From Bradyrhizobium diazoefficiens (GTDB taxonomy: Bacteria > Pseudomonadota > Alphaproteobacteria > Rhizobiales > Xanthobacteraceae), in assembly GCF_016616425.1 (NCBI RefSeq), contig NZ_CP067101.1, positions 2,790,001-2,854,000 on the forward strand: a DNA stretch of 64,000 bases, read 5' to 3'. Made by a program: the position numbers and the translations under genes. This document shows positions 1 to 8,914 of this stretch, piece after piece. Positions within the stretch are counted from its first letter, which is position 1. Each line of letters begins with the position of its first letter. A model generated the notes under the pieces. The model had not been told where the DNA came from and ran no database searches. It saw only the letters and a list, made by a program, of their open reading frames with translations.

Positions 1-228
1 AAGGCCGAGGCCCCCTCTGGCAAATCCGTCGTGACTCGATGCTGCGACAGTAGCACGCAACGTTGCGGTTGTCGGAGTTGAGCCCGCAATTTGGCTTGTC
101 ACAGCCTATCACAATATAAATTGACGTACAGCATTATGAGAAATAGGGTGCCCGCGGCCTAACGACGACCGTGCCGTGTTCTCCGCCTCGGTCCACAAGA
201 AGTCGTGGGCCGAAAGGGAGACCGGTTG

Positions 229-2028
229 ATGTCGAAGAACATGCTCAATGGCGCCCAGGTCATTGTCGATTATCTGATCCAGGAGAAGGTGCCGCAGGTG
301 TTCGGGCTCTGCGGCCACGGCAACATCCAGTTCATCGACGCGCTGTACGAGCGTTCATCAGAAATCAAGACGATCTCCGTGCATCACGAGAGCGTCGCCG
401 GTTTCATGGCCGATGTCTATTATCGGGTCTCAGGCAGGCCGACCGCGACGTTCACCTCTTGCGGTCCGGGTTCGGCGAATCTGCCGATCTCGCTGGCCAA
501 TGCCTTCCTCGACTCCGTGCCGTTCATGGCGATTACCGGCAACGTCCCGACCAGCCAGTTCAACCGCGGCGCATTCCAGGAGATGTACCGGCACTATCAG
601 GCGGACTTCCCGTCGTCGGTTCGCACGATGTGCAAGAAGGTGTTCCAGCCGACGCGCGGCGAGATGGTGCCGCTCGCGGTGCGACAGGCGTGGAAGACCA
701 TGGTCACGGGACGACCGGGACCGGTGGTCGTCGACGTCCCCTTCGACGTCTTCATGGAATCGGCGGCGGAGGAAGCGCCGAAGGCAATCGAGTGGAGCGC
801 CAACATCTCCAGCCGCTGCGGCGCCGATCCCGACGGGGTCGAGAAGGCCGTTGACATGCTGCTCTCGGCGGAGCGGCCGGTGATGCTGGTCGGGCAGGGC
901 GTGCGCTATGGCGGGGCTGCCGACGAATTGCGCAAGCTTGCCGAGCGGCTTCAGATCCCGGTCGCGGCATCCGCCAGCGGGCTCGGTGCGATCGACGTCA
1001 ATCATCCGCTGGCGCTCGGCCTCGTTGCGCGCGCCGGTCACTACCAGGCCAATCACGCAACGCGCCAGGCCGACGTGCTGCTCGCGCTCGGCGTTCGCTT
1101 CGACGACCGCACCTCGAGTTCGTGGATTCCGGGTTATTCCTTCACGATCCCGCCGACCAGGCTGATCCACGTCGACATCGATCCCGAAGAGATCGGCCGC
1201 AACTATCCCGTCGCACTCGGATTGATGGCCGATGTTCGCACCTTTTTGCGTCAGGTCCATGCCGAGCTCGATCGCCGCGACAATCTGTTCAAGAAGTCCG
1301 ATGCGCGCAAGAAGTGGCTGGCCCAGATCGACGGCTATCGCAAGGAGTGGGACAAGTTCGTCGCGCCGGGCTTCTCCGACGATACCACGCCGATCAATCC
1401 GCAGCGCGCGGCAGTCGAGATCGACAACGCGCTGCCGGAGGACGCTATCCTGGTCTCCGACATCGGTGTGCACCACAACTGGCTGCTCGGCTTCTGCAAG
1501 CCAAAGCGGCCGGATTCGCTGATCGGCTCGATGGGCTTTGGCCCGATGGGCTTTGGCGTCGCCGGCGTGATGGGCGCGAAATTTGCGGCGCCCGACCGTC
1601 CCTGCGTGTCGGTGTGCGGCGACGGCGCCTTCTTCATGCACGCGAACGTGCTCGGAACGGCGGTCGAATACAATCTGCCCGTGGTCTGGGTGGTCTGGAA
1701 CAATTACGCCTACGCCTCGATCCGCGGGCTTCAGCGCGGCTATCTCGGCGGGCGCGAGCTCGCGACCGACTTCAAGCACCCGGAGACGGGCGAGCGCTAC
1801 AATCCGGATTTCGCGGCGATGGCGCGCTCCTGCGGCGTCGAGGGCGTGCGGGTCGATCGCGCCGGCGATCTCGGCGAGGCGATCCGGAAGGGCATTGCCG
1901 CCAACCGGCCTTATCTGATCGACGTCGACATCGCCGCCGACGTCAATCCGGCGGGCGCGGGCGTTTGGGAGTTGCCAGGCCTCGGCCAGAGCAAGGCCGG
2001 CATCGGCACGCGCTTCCAGCCGGGCTGA
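229..2028 (+). CDS. Thiamine diphosphate-dependent enzyme, acetolactate synthase/2-oxoacid decarboxylase type
   Basis: A 599-residue protein with the three-domain layout of the acetolactate synthase/benzoylformate decarboxylase superfamily. The N-terminal pyrimidine-binding domain has HHES near residue 52, where the glutamate activates ThDP. A central domain of the TPP_enzyme_M type follows. The C-terminal pyrophosphate domain carries the GDG...NN motif (CGDGAFF to VVWNNYAY, about residues 463-493), which binds Mg-diphosphate. The exact substrate cannot be read from sequence; members act on pyruvate, oxalyl-CoA, sulfopyruvate and similar 2-oxoacids. The ATG at 229 is chosen because AAGGGAG sits 9 bases upstream; a GTG at 205 would bury that site. 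It is followed by an SDR and a cupin on the same strand with short gaps, so the three probably form an operon for one small-molecule pathway. No separate regulatory subunit as in IlvN is present, which argues against a biosynthetic acetolactate synthase. Confidence 0.88.
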   Translation: MSKNMLNGAQVIVDYLIQEKVPQVFGLCGHGNIQFIDALYERSSEIKTISVHHESVAGFMADVYYRVSGRPTATFTSCGPGSANLPISLANAFLDSVPFMAITGNVPTSQFNRGAFQEMYRHYQADFPSSVRTMCKKVFQPTRGEMVPLAVRQAWKTMVTGRPGPVVVDVPFDVFMESAAEEAPKAIEWSANISSRCGADPDGVEKAVDMLLSAERPVMLVGQGVRYGGAADELRKLAERLQIPVAASASGLGAIDVNHPLALGLVARAGHYQANHATRQADVLLALGVRFDDRTSSSWIPGYSFTIPPTRLIHVDIDPEEIGRNYPVALGLMADVRTFLRQVHAELDRRDNLFKKSDARKKWLAQIDGYRKEWDKFVAPGFSDDTTPINPQRAAVEIDNALPEDAILVSDIGVHHNWLLGFCKPKRPDSLIGSMGFGPMGFGVAGVMGAKFAAPDRPCVSVCGDGAFFMHANVLGTAVEYNLPVVWVVWNNYAYASIRGLQRGYLGGRELATDFKHPETGERYNPDFAAMARSCGVEGVRVDRAGDLGEAIRKGIAANRPYLIDVDIAADVNPAGAGVWELPGLGQSKAGIGTRFQPG

Positions 2029-2071
2029 CGACAGTCGCAGATCACAATCGAAAGAAGTTGGGGAGATGGGA

Positions 2072-2776
2072 ATGACGCTCGCAGGCAAGAAGATCGTTGT
2101 GGTCGGCGGCTCCTCAGGCATCGGGCTCGCCACGGCGGAATTGGCGAAGCAAGAGGGAGCAGATGTCGTCATCGCCTCGCGCAACGCAGCAAGGCTCGAT
2201 CCTGTGGCCGAACGGCTGAAGGTGACGGCGATCCCTGTGGACGTCACCAGCGATCAGAGCGTCGCTGAATTGTTTCGACGTGCAGGTCCCGTCGATCACG
2301 TCGTGCTCACGGCGGCGCAGCTTCGCACCGGACCGTTCAAGACGGTCGCGATGGAGGACGTGCGCGCCACCATGGAAGCCAAATTCTGGGGCGCCTGGCG
2401 TGTCGCGCGCGAGGCCGAGATCCGCCCGGGCGGCTCGCTGACGCTGGTCACTGGATTTCTCAGTGTCCGGCCGCGGCCGAATTCGGCGATCATCGGCGCG
2501 GCCAATGGCGCGCTGGAATCGCTCGCCCGCGCCCTCGCGCTCGAACTGGCCCCGGTACGCGTCAACGCAGTGTCGCCCGGCGTGATCGACACGCCGATCC
2601 GGGCCGCGATGCCGGAAGCGGCACGGAAGGAGATGCTGGCCAAGACGGCTGCTGCGCTGCCGGTCGGCCGCGTCGGCATGGCCGAGGACATCGCCCGGCA
2701 GATCGCGAGCTTTATGGCGAACGGCTTTGCCACGGGCTCGATCGTCTATATCGACGGCGGTGCGTTGGTGAATTGA
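2072..2776 (+). CDS. Atypical short-chain dehydrogenase/reductase
   Basis: A 234-residue Rossmann-fold SDR. The cofactor motif GGSSGIG is at the N-terminus and the C-terminal region has the usual [11 protein letters not shown] and YIDGGALV. The place of the catalytic YxxxK is occupied by [10 protein letters not shown], so neither the tyrosine nor the lysine is present, although the preceding strand (LTLVTG) and following helix align well. Such SDRs form a recognised subgroup; whether this one is catalytic by another route or has a binding role is unknown. The ATG at 2072 is preferred over the in-frame ATG at 2066 because GGGAG at 2061-2065 is correctly spaced only for the later start. It lies 43 bases after the ThDP enzyme and 17 bases before the cupin, consistent with co-transcription. 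Confidence 0.85.
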   Translation: MTLAGKKIVVVGGSSGIGLATAELAKQEGADVVIASRNAARLDPVAERLKVTAIPVDVTSDQSVAELFRRAGPVDHVVLTAAQLRTGPFKTVAMEDVRATMEAKFWGAWRVAREAEIRPGGSLTLVTGFLSVRPRPNSAIIGAANGALESLARALALELAPVRVNAVSPGVIDTPIRAAMPEAARKEMLAKTAAALPVGRVGMAEDIARQIASFMANGFATGSIVYIDGGALVN

Positions 2777-2793
2777 GACGAGGGAGCATGATC

Positions 2794-3177
2794 ATGGCCG
2801 ATGACAGTAACGGCGCTTTCATCCGCAACATCGCCGAGGTGCCCTGGCGCGAATTTCCCAACCACTTTGGCGGCGCGCTGTCGAAGCCGCTGGTGATGCC
2901 GGAGACCGCGGGTTCGCGCCGCATCGACTACCGCATCTCGATGTACCAGCCGATGGCCCATGTCGCGCGGCATCATCACAAGGTGCAGGAGCAGGTCTAT
3001 CACGTGCTCGAAGGCGAGGGGCTGATGGAGATATCAGGCAAGAACCACGTCGTACGCAAGCACGACGTGATCTTCCTGCCGCCCGGGGTCGAGCACGCGA
3101 TTTCGAACTCGGGTCTAACCGACCTCGTGTTCCTGGTGGTGACCTCGCCGGTGACCGACGACGACAAGCCGGTGTGA
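2794..3177 (+). CDS. Cupin domain protein
   Basis: A 127-residue single-domain cupin. Motif 1 is seen as HHHKVQEQVYHVLEGEG and motif 2 as LPPGVEHAI, which together supply the usual His-His-Glu-His metal ligands. Single cupins of this size often act as small dioxygenases, isomerases or binding proteins for hydrophilic metabolites; the substrate is not evident. The ATG at 2794 follows AGGGAG at 2781-2786 with good spacing; an ATG at 2788 is too close to that site. It is the third gene of the ThDP enzyme-SDR-cupin group, so it probably acts on the same pathway. The Nudix gene converges on it with a 19-base gap. Confidence 0.85.
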   Translation: MADDSNGAFIRNIAEVPWREFPNHFGGALSKPLVMPETAGSRRIDYRISMYQPMAHVARHHHKVQEQVYHVLEGEGLMEISGKNHVVRKHDVIFLPPGVEHAISNSGLTDLVFLVVTSPVTDDDKPV

Positions 3178-3196
3178 GCGGCGCGTCGCGACGCGC

Positions 3197-3658
3197 CTAT
3201 TCGCCGCCGGCCAGCTGCGCCAGCCGATCGAGCAGCGAGCGTTGTCCTGCGTTGATCCTCTCCCGCGCCGCTTCGAGCGTGAACCATTCGGCACGATCGA
3301 CCTCCGGGAAAGTCTGCCGTCTGCCGCTCCGCGGCGGCCATTCCATCTCGAAGGTGTTGCTGCGAACGCTGCGCACGTCGAGATCGAGTTCGGCTGCGAA
3401 CGCGGTGACGAGCTTGCCCCCGCGCTGCTTGACCTGACCAAGTGCGGTCAGCGGTGCGGACAGTTCGAACCCAAGCTCTTCGGCAAACTCTCGCCGTGCG
3501 ACGATTTCCTCATCCTCTTCGTCCGCATATTCCCCCTTCGGGATCGACCATGCGCCGAGATCCTTGTTGCGCCAGTACGGCCCTCCGGGATGAACGAGAA
3601 GCACCTCGAGCGTCCGGTGCCTCCTATAGGCGATAATTCCTGCACTCTTCGATGACAT
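3197..3658 (-). CDS. Nudix hydrolase
   Basis: A 153-residue Nudix protein. The Nudix box is complete: G at about residue 42, then E, and REFAEELGF, matching GX5EX7REUXEEXGU, which binds Mg and hydrolyses a nucleoside diphosphate linked to another group. The N-terminal SAGIIAYRR and the segment AWSIPKGEY are typical of the stand-alone MutT-like/diadenosine polyphosphate type. Substrate not predictable. It is transcribed toward the cupin gene and away from the DUF1236 remnant. Confidence 0.9.
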   Translation of the reverse strand: MSSKSAGIIAYRRHRTLEVLLVHPGGPYWRNKDLGAWSIPKGEYADEEDEEIVARREFAEELGFELSAPLTALGQVKQRGGKLVTAFAAELDLDVRSVRSNTFEMEWPPRSGRRQTFPEVDRAEWFTLEAARERINAGQRSLLDRLAQLAGGE

Positions 3659-3767
3659 TGCAGGCTCCGTGCAAGGCGAGGCCCGGCCTCGTTCGGGAAA
3701 AACTGGAACTCGGCGTTTTTAGCGCAGGTTAGTAGCCAACGGTCGTTTCGACGAAAGGGAGTGAACC

Positions 3768-4104
3768 ATGATCCGCCTGTTGGCAACCAGCGCCTCAGGG
3801 CTGGTGCTGGCGAACGCCGCTTTCGCGCAATCGCCCAGCACGACCAAGAAATCCGAGCAGTCACCGCAATCCCAATCAAATTCCACAGCGCCGTCCGCCA
3901 CCTCGCCGTCTGGTGCCACCGGAAGCACCGCACGTACGGATATCCGCGTCGGTGACCGTCTCCCGGACAGTGTCGAGGTGGAAGAATTCCCGAGCACCGT
4001 TTACCGGGAGGCCTGATCTGCGGGAATACCGCTACATCCAACGCGACACCCGGACCTACGTCATCGAGCCCCGCGAGCGTCGCGTGATCGAGGAGATCGA
4101 CTAG
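3768..4104 (+). pseudogene. DUF1236-family secreted protein, frameshifted
   Basis: The first frame (3768-4016) gives a signal peptide ending in a ANAAFAQ-like site, a Ser/Thr/Gln-rich linker and the beginning of a DUF1236 domain (RVGDRLPDSVEVEEFPSTVY), then stops with REA. The continuation of the domain (LREYRYIQRDTRTYVIEP, then RRVIEEID and a stop at 4104) is found immediately after in the next frame. Joining the two needs one extra base removed, or two lost bases restored, near 4009-4013. The whole product would then be about 110 residues, normal for these periplasmic alphaproteobacterial proteins of unknown function. Either a real recent mutation or a sequencing error. A near-consensus EcfG-type promoter (GGAAC at 3705-3709, then 17 bases, GGTT) lies upstream. 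Confidence 0.75.
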
Positions 4105-4105
4105 G

Positions 4106-4227
4106 GCGCGATGCGATTAGCATGAATCGTCATCGCGCTTCAGGTAGTTGTTTGAGCATGATCGCCGCGCAAACGCGTTTCGCGTTTGTCGCGAGGGAAG
4201 ACGCTGCGCACTTTGCCGGATCATGCA
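4106..4227. repeat. Rhizobial intergenic repeat
   Basis: The stretch contains phrases such as AATCGTCATCGCGCTT, TTTGAGCATGATC, CGCAAACGCGTTTCGCGTTT and TTTGCCGGATCATGC. This resembles a widespread non-coding repeat of Bradyrhizobium and relatives that runs from a GATGACGATTC-like end to a GGATCATGC end. It contains an inverted core (AAACGCGTTTCGCGTTT). It lies directly downstream of the DUF1236 stop and before the convergent lytic transglycosylase, so it may also act as transcript-end structure. Confidence 0.65.
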
Positions 4228-4277
4228 TTAGTTAGCGCCATTGACGTCGGAACCACTCAAGCGGGCGGCTCCGAACA

Positions 4278-5237
4278 CTAACCCGAGGGCCGATCGCGTG
4301 ATGCGAGGCGAACGGCGTGGGTTTTTGCGCTCTTTCCGGCCGCGCGCGCTGCAATCATGTTGCGCGCCCTGCCGTGATCGGAGGTGGTCTTCCGCAGCAG
4401 GGTTGCGAACCGCTTGCGTGCACGGCTCGCCGCAACGCGTGCGGCGAGCTGCTCGGCCTTGCGAATGATGGTCGTGACCAAAGGCGTCAGGTTGACCGGG
4501 ACCCAGGCGACGTCCTTGGCCTTGGAGAGGCTGCCGATGCCTTCGCAGGGCGCTTCGTGCGGCAGGTCGATCCTGATCGCAAGCGCCTCCGACCGTTCGG
4601 TCCAGTCCTCGGCCTTGGTGCCGGTGATGATGCGGATATAGTCGCGCGTCTCGCGCGGCAGTTCGCTCTCCCCGGCGAGCCATTTCTGAACGCGGCCGGG
4701 ACCGGCATTATATGCTGCCGCGGCAAGGCCGAGATTGCCGAAATCATCGCGCAGCTGGCGCAGGAACTTTGCCGACGCAGGCAGCGCCTTCATGGGATCG
4801 AAGGGATCGTCGAGCCCGACCTCGGCGGCCGTCTGCGGCATGAATTGCGCGACGCCTTGCGCGCCGGCCTGGCTGACCTCGTTCGACTTGAAGCGGCTCT
4901 CCTGCCAGATCAGCCGCGCGAAGAACGGCACCGGAATGCCGCTGGCCTCGGCGGCTTCACGAAGCGCGTTGCAGAATCGGTCTGCCGGCGAGGGCGCCTG
5001 CACGACGGTTTCGGTCGCGCGTGGCGGCTCAGGCGTCGCCTCGTGGGCCGCGCGCGCGTTGGCAAGCTCGATGGCCTGCACGCTCGCAAGGAAGAGCTCG
5101 GCCACCGGAACAAGTGGTGAGGCCTGATTGTTCTGAAGAGTAGTGCTGTCGAAAGTTGATGTTTGCCGGGAGGCCGACGGATCGAGGTCGCACATCAGAA
5201 CAAGAAACGCGGCGCAAGCCGCGATGAGGAATCGCAT
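4278..5237 (-). CDS. Lytic transglycosylase, SLT domain
   Basis: A 319-residue secreted murein hydrolase. The N-terminus (MRFLIAACAAFLVLMC) is a signal sequence whose LxxC resembles a lipobox, so it may be a lipoprotein. The catalytic SLT domain lies at about residues 90-200: QESRFKSNEVS contains the catalytic glutamate, followed by GAQGVAQFMPQTA and the AAAYNAGPGRV motif. The C-terminal 100 residues are basic and unassigned. It cleaves the MurNAc-GlcNAc bond of peptidoglycan to give 1,6-anhydro ends. The start is put at 5237 because the longer frame upstream lacks a signal peptide. It is divergent from an L,D-transpeptidase gene, giving a small cell-wall cluster. Confidence 0.88.
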   Translation of the reverse strand: MRFLIAACAAFLVLMCDLDPSASRQTSTFDSTTLQNNQASPLVPVAELFLASVQAIELANARAAHEATPEPPRATETVVQAPSPADRFCNALREAAEASGIPVPFFARLIWQESRFKSNEVSQAGAQGVAQFMPQTAAEVGLDDPFDPMKALPASAKFLRQLRDDFGNLGLAAAAYNAGPGRVQKWLAGESELPRETRDYIRIITGTKAEDWTERSEALAIRIDLPHEAPCEGIGSLSKAKDVAWVPVNLTPLVTTIIRKAEQLAARVAASRARKRFATLLRKTTSDHGRARNMIAARAAGKSAKTHAVRLASRDRPSG

Positions 5238-5418
5238 TTGCTGAGCAACCTCGAACTGTGGGATGAACGGCCAGCGATGCGCCGGCGATAAGGAGTGCTT
5301 AACCGCGCGATTGCGGCAAAGCTGCGGTCTGATGGGTTCCATCGGTGCTACTACGGTGTTCCCAACGATAAACTCGCCGTAGCTGTGCGGATCGTGTTGC
5401 GAACCGGGACGAGCGATC

Positions 5419-6453
5419 ATGATGCGATGGATGCTTGGCGCGGTGATGTCGCTCTGGTTCTTTTGCCCGGCATTCGCGGGCAATCTCGACGCAGCGGCGG
5501 TGAACGATGCTGCGCGTCCTGAAAAGCCGCCCGCGACCGACAAGATCAGCGCTTCGGTGATAAAGCTTCAGATCCTGCTCGATCGTGCGCAATTCTCGCC
5601 CGGCGAGATCGACGGCAAGTTCGGCGAGAACACGCAGAAGGCGCTCAAGGCGTTCGCGGAGCAGAATGGCATCGCATCCGACAGGGGCATAGCACCGGAA
5701 CTCTGGGACAAGCTGAGCGCGGGCAGTGAAGGTCCCGCCGTCGTCAACTACGAGATCACCGATGCAGACGTGAAGGGCCCTTTCCTGAAAAAACTACCAG
5801 CCAAGCTCGATGACATGAAGTCGCTGAAGGCGCTGAGCTACACCAGTCCGCGCGAAGGGCTCGCGGAAAAATTCCACGTGAGCGAAGAGTTGTTGAAGGC
5901 GCTCAATCCAGGGAAGGCTTTCGACGAAGCCGGTGCGACGATCGTCGTGGCCAACGTTCCGTTGCGACGGGAGCTTCCGGGCATTGCGCGGATCGAGGTC
6001 GACAAGACGAACGCAACGGTCAAGGCGTTCGATGCGACCGGTCGTCTCATCGCGCTCTACCCGGCGACAATCGGCAGTCCGGATCGTCCGACGCCGACCG
6101 GGACGCTGAAGGTGACCGGCACCAACGCGCATCCCACCTATCACTACAATCCCGCGTACAAGTTCAAGGGTGTCAGATCCAAAAGACCGTTCGACATCAA
6201 GCCGGGGCCGAACAATCCGGTGGGTTCGTACTGGATCAGCCTGTCGGCGCAGGGCTACGGCATTCATGGAACGGCAGAGCCTGGCAGGATCAGCAAGTCC
6301 GCGTCTCACGGCTGCATCAGGCTCACCAACTGGGACGCGCGTGCGCTCGGCGAGAACGTCAAGCGCGGAACGCCCGTCGTCTTTCTCGACGCTCCGACGG
6401 GGTCCTCGACGAAGCAGCAGGGCAAGACGACCGGCAAGCGCGCCGCAAACTAG
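5419..6453 (+). CDS. L,D-transpeptidase with peptidoglycan-binding domain
   Basis: A 344-residue exported protein. Signal peptide at residues 1-20 (ends CPAFAG). A peptidoglycan-binding type 1 domain follows at about 45-95 (KLQILLDRAQFSPGEIDGKF), then a LysM-like segment (about 145-175), then the YkuD catalytic domain with the active-site block SHGCIRL, where cysteine forms the acyl-enzyme. It would form 3-3 crosslinks or attach proteins to peptidoglycan in the periplasm. The gene is divergent from the lytic transglycosylase. No clear promoter was identified in the 181-base intergenic region. Confidence 0.92.
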   Translation: MMRWMLGAVMSLWFFCPAFAGNLDAAAVNDAARPEKPPATDKISASVIKLQILLDRAQFSPGEIDGKFGENTQKALKAFAEQNGIASDRGIAPELWDKLSAGSEGPAVVNYEITDADVKGPFLKKLPAKLDDMKSLKALSYTSPREGLAEKFHVSEELLKALNPGKAFDEAGATIVVANVPLRRELPGIARIEVDKTNATVKAFDATGRLIALYPATIGSPDRPTPTGTLKVTGTNAHPTYHYNPAYKFKGVRSKRPFDIKPGPNNPVGSYWISLSAQGYGIHGTAEPGRISKSASHGCIRLTNWDARALGENVKRGTPVVFLDAPTGSSTKQQGKTTGKRAAN

Positions 6454-6488
6454 TCCTTGGGAGGGCCCTTGGGGACGGTCCTTGCGCA

Positions 6489-7346
6489 TTAGCCGGCAAT
6501 GAAGGCGAGCAGGGTGCCGTTGGCTTTGGCCGGCGGCACGCAGATCGCAGTCCCGCTGCGCACGGCAGCAGACCCCAGCGCCGTCTCGGTCGCCGCCAAA
6601 TCGCTGCTGACGAGCACCAGCGCGGCGCCGCCGCGTTCGGAGATGCCGGCGAGCGGCACGCCGGGATAGCGCTTGCCGAGCTGCTCCAGCGTCAGATAGA
6701 CGAAGTCGGCGCGATCGCCGCCGGAGGGCACCGTGACCGCGCCATCGGCCTCGGCCTTCGGCTCACGGTCGATCAGCCGGCCGAGATGTGCGCCTTCCTG
6801 CGCGGGCGCGGGCGTCGCGATCATCACCTGCCTGATCCGCTTCGCCGCGTTGGCGTGCGTCATCAACTCGGGAATCCACACGGTCTCGCGAGTCTTGTGC
6901 TGGCAGGCGAAGATGCGCACGCCGCCGGGCGCCTCTGCGGTCGGCCACATGAAGGTGCGGAACTTTGCCGCCGAGACCGTGCCATCGGGGAGCGTGACCG
7001 GCCGCTCGAAATCGGTCGGGCCGATCGGCATCAGGCCACGCGCGCGGATCTCCTCGGCGCCGGCTGTGGAATCGACCGCGGTGAAAGCGATGCGCTCGAT
7101 GCCTTCGCCGTGCTTGTCGAGGAAAGCGCGCGCCGGCGCGTTTTGCTCGGTCGGGGCGAGCACGCCGAGCAGCTCCATGTAGTCCGGGTCGAACATGATG
7201 GTGTAGTTGCCGGTACCCATATGCGCGCTGTGGGTCCCGCGCGGCGAGACCGTGAAGCCGAGTCGCCGGTAGTTCTCGGCGGCTTTGTCGAGGTCGTGAA
7301 CCATGACCACGGCGTGGTCGATACCGATGACGTTCTTGAGGGCCAC
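6489..7346 (-). CDS. VOC (glyoxalase-like) family protein
   Basis: A 285-residue protein with the N-terminal glyoxalase-like fold: IDHAVVMVHDLDKAAENY, YTIMF and YMELLGVL carry the expected metal-ligand positions (His and Glu). The second half (PADFVYLTLEQLG) may be a degenerate second VOC repeat. Proteins of this type (PF13468-like) occur as single-copy enzymes of unknown substrate. A GTG start at 7346 is chosen because GGGGAG lies 6 bases upstream; the ATG at 7364 would sit on the wrong side of that site. The gene is alone on the minus strand. Confidence 0.8.
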   Translation of the reverse strand: MALKNVIGIDHAVVMVHDLDKAAENYRRLGFTVSPRGTHSAHMGTGNYTIMFDPDYMELLGVLAPTEQNAPARAFLDKHGEGIERIAFTAVDSTAGAEEIRARGLMPIGPTDFERPVTLPDGTVSAAKFRTFMWPTAEAPGGVRIFACQHKTRETVWIPELMTHANAAKRIRQVMIATPAPAQEGAHLGRLIDREPKAEADGAVTVPSGGDRADFVYLTLEQLGKRYPGVPLAGISERGGAALVLVSSDLAATETALGSAAVRSGTAICVPPAKANGTLLAFIAG

Positions 7347-7480
7347 TGCTCTCTCCCCGCGCATGCAAATTGACTTTAGGCCGCGGCAGCGGCCACGAGT
7401 CCTGTCTACGCCGGATAGGCGGTCAAGTCATTTTCAATTCAGCGGGACCTGAGGAAATTTCATTCCGACGCGGGACGGCA

Positions 7481-8683
7481 TCAGCGCGCCTGCTCGATAT
7501 AGGCGGCGAGGACAGCGCGCTCCTCGCTGGTCATTTCGGTGATGTTGCCCGGCGGCATCGCGCTGGACCAGGCCGCGACGCGGCCGATCAGGCGGATGTT
7601 GCGGTGGATGTGCTCGGGCGTATCGAGCAAGATGCCCTTTGGCGCGGTCACGATCCCGGCCCAGACCGGCTCGGCCGCGTGGCACATGCTGCAGCGGGAC
7701 ATCACGATCTCCTCGACATTGGCGAGGGTGGGTTGTGCCGACAACGCTGCGGTCTTCGCCTCGCGCGGGCCGGCCGCCGAGAGCAAGAGGATCGCGATCG
7801 CGCCGGCCGCCGCGACGCCCCACACCCACCATGGCGATTTGCGCCCGGCATGCCGTTCGTTGAAGAAGTGGCGGATCACGGGGCCGAGCGCCAGGATGAT
7901 CGCGACGATGATCCAGTTGAAGCGGGTGGCGTAGAGCAGGGGATAGTGGTTGCTGATCATCAGCACGACCACGGGAAGCGTCAGATAGTTGTTGTGGACC
8001 GAGCGCTCCTTGCTGGCCATGCCGAGCTTCGGGTCGGGTACCTGTCCGGCGATAAGGCTGACCACGATCTTCTTCTGGTTCGGGATGATCAGCGCGAAGA
8101 CGTTGGCGACCATGATGGTGCCGATGATCGCACCGATCTGGTTGAAGGCGCCACGGCCGCTCAGCACATGCGTGAAGGCGTACGTCAGCGCGACCAGGAA
8201 CAGATAGCCGCCGATGGCGAAGGGCAGCTCGCGCTGCGCGAGCCCGGTGCGGCAGGCGGCTTCATAAAGCAGCCACGCCAGAGTCAGGCTCGCGAGGCTG
8301 AACAGGCCGGCCTGGAATGGCGTGAGGTCGAGGATCGACTTGTCCACCAGGAACAGGTCGGCTTCGAGATAATAGACCACCGCCATCAACGCAAAGCCGG
8401 ACAGCCAGGTGGTGTAAGCCTCCCATTTGAACCAGGTCAGTTCGTCCGGCACCTGGCCGGGCGCCACCAGATATTTCATGATCCGGTAGAAGCCGCCGCC
8501 ATGGACCTGCCAGGCCTCGCCCTGCACGCCATCAGGCAGATTGTCCGGTAGGCCGCTTTTGGACCTGAGGCTGAGATCGAGGGCGATGAAATAGAACGAA
8601 CTGCCGATCCAGGCGATCGCCGCGACCACGTGCAGCCAGCGGAGCAGCAGGCTCGCCCATTCCGAAATAATGGATCCCCACAT
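7481..8683 (-). CDS. puuD: Membrane-bound urate oxidase PuuD with C-terminal cytochrome c domain
   Basis: A 400-residue membrane protein. The first 300 residues contain about eight hydrophobic segments with the conserved start LLLRWLHVVAAIAWIGSSF and internal AWQVHGGGFY and HNNYLTLPV blocks of the PuuD/DUF989 family. A final transmembrane helix precedes a periplasmic cytochrome c domain whose heme motif is CSMCH, with AMPPGN probably supplying the distal methionine. The family oxidises urate to 5-hydroxyisourate and passes electrons to the respiratory chain rather than to O2 directly. The ATG at 8683 is chosen because upstream residues are not membrane-like. No other purine-degradation gene adjoins it. 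Confidence 0.88.
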   Translation of the reverse strand: MWGSIISEWASLLLRWLHVVAAIAWIGSSFYFIALDLSLRSKSGLPDNLPDGVQGEAWQVHGGGFYRIMKYLVAPGQVPDELTWFKWEAYTTWLSGFALMAVVYYLEADLFLVDKSILDLTPFQAGLFSLASLTLAWLLYEAACRTGLAQRELPFAIGGYLFLVALTYAFTHVLSGRGAFNQIGAIIGTIMVANVFALIIPNQKKIVVSLIAGQVPDPKLGMASKERSVHNNYLTLPVVVLMISNHYPLLYATRFNWIIVAIILALGPVIRHFFNERHAGRKSPWWVWGVAAAGAIAILLLSAAGPREAKTAALSAQPTLANVEEIVMSRCSMCHAAEPVWAGIVTAPKGILLDTPEHIHRNIRLIGRVAAWSSAMPPGNITEMTSEERAVLAAYIEQAR

Positions 8684-8914
8684 GATCACCCCGATCAATT
8701 GCGACAGCGATGCCGCAGCTTTGATGTCCGCAACCCCCGCTCTTACAATGTGTCGCACCTATCTGCGGTGTTTTCCAGTACGATGGTTTGCACCTGATGC
8801 CCATCGTGCGGTCATCAACTGACGTGGGATTCGGCAGAGCTTGGACTGCCGCAGAACGTTTGCGGATGATCGGCGTTGACGCCCGGCACGTACACAGGTG
8901 GGGAGGAAGGCGAC

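Noticed and set aside
3705..3730. EcfG-like GGAAC-N17-GGTT before the DUF1236 remnant
   Set aside because: One base off the consensus; listed as a near match only and not as a promoter feature.
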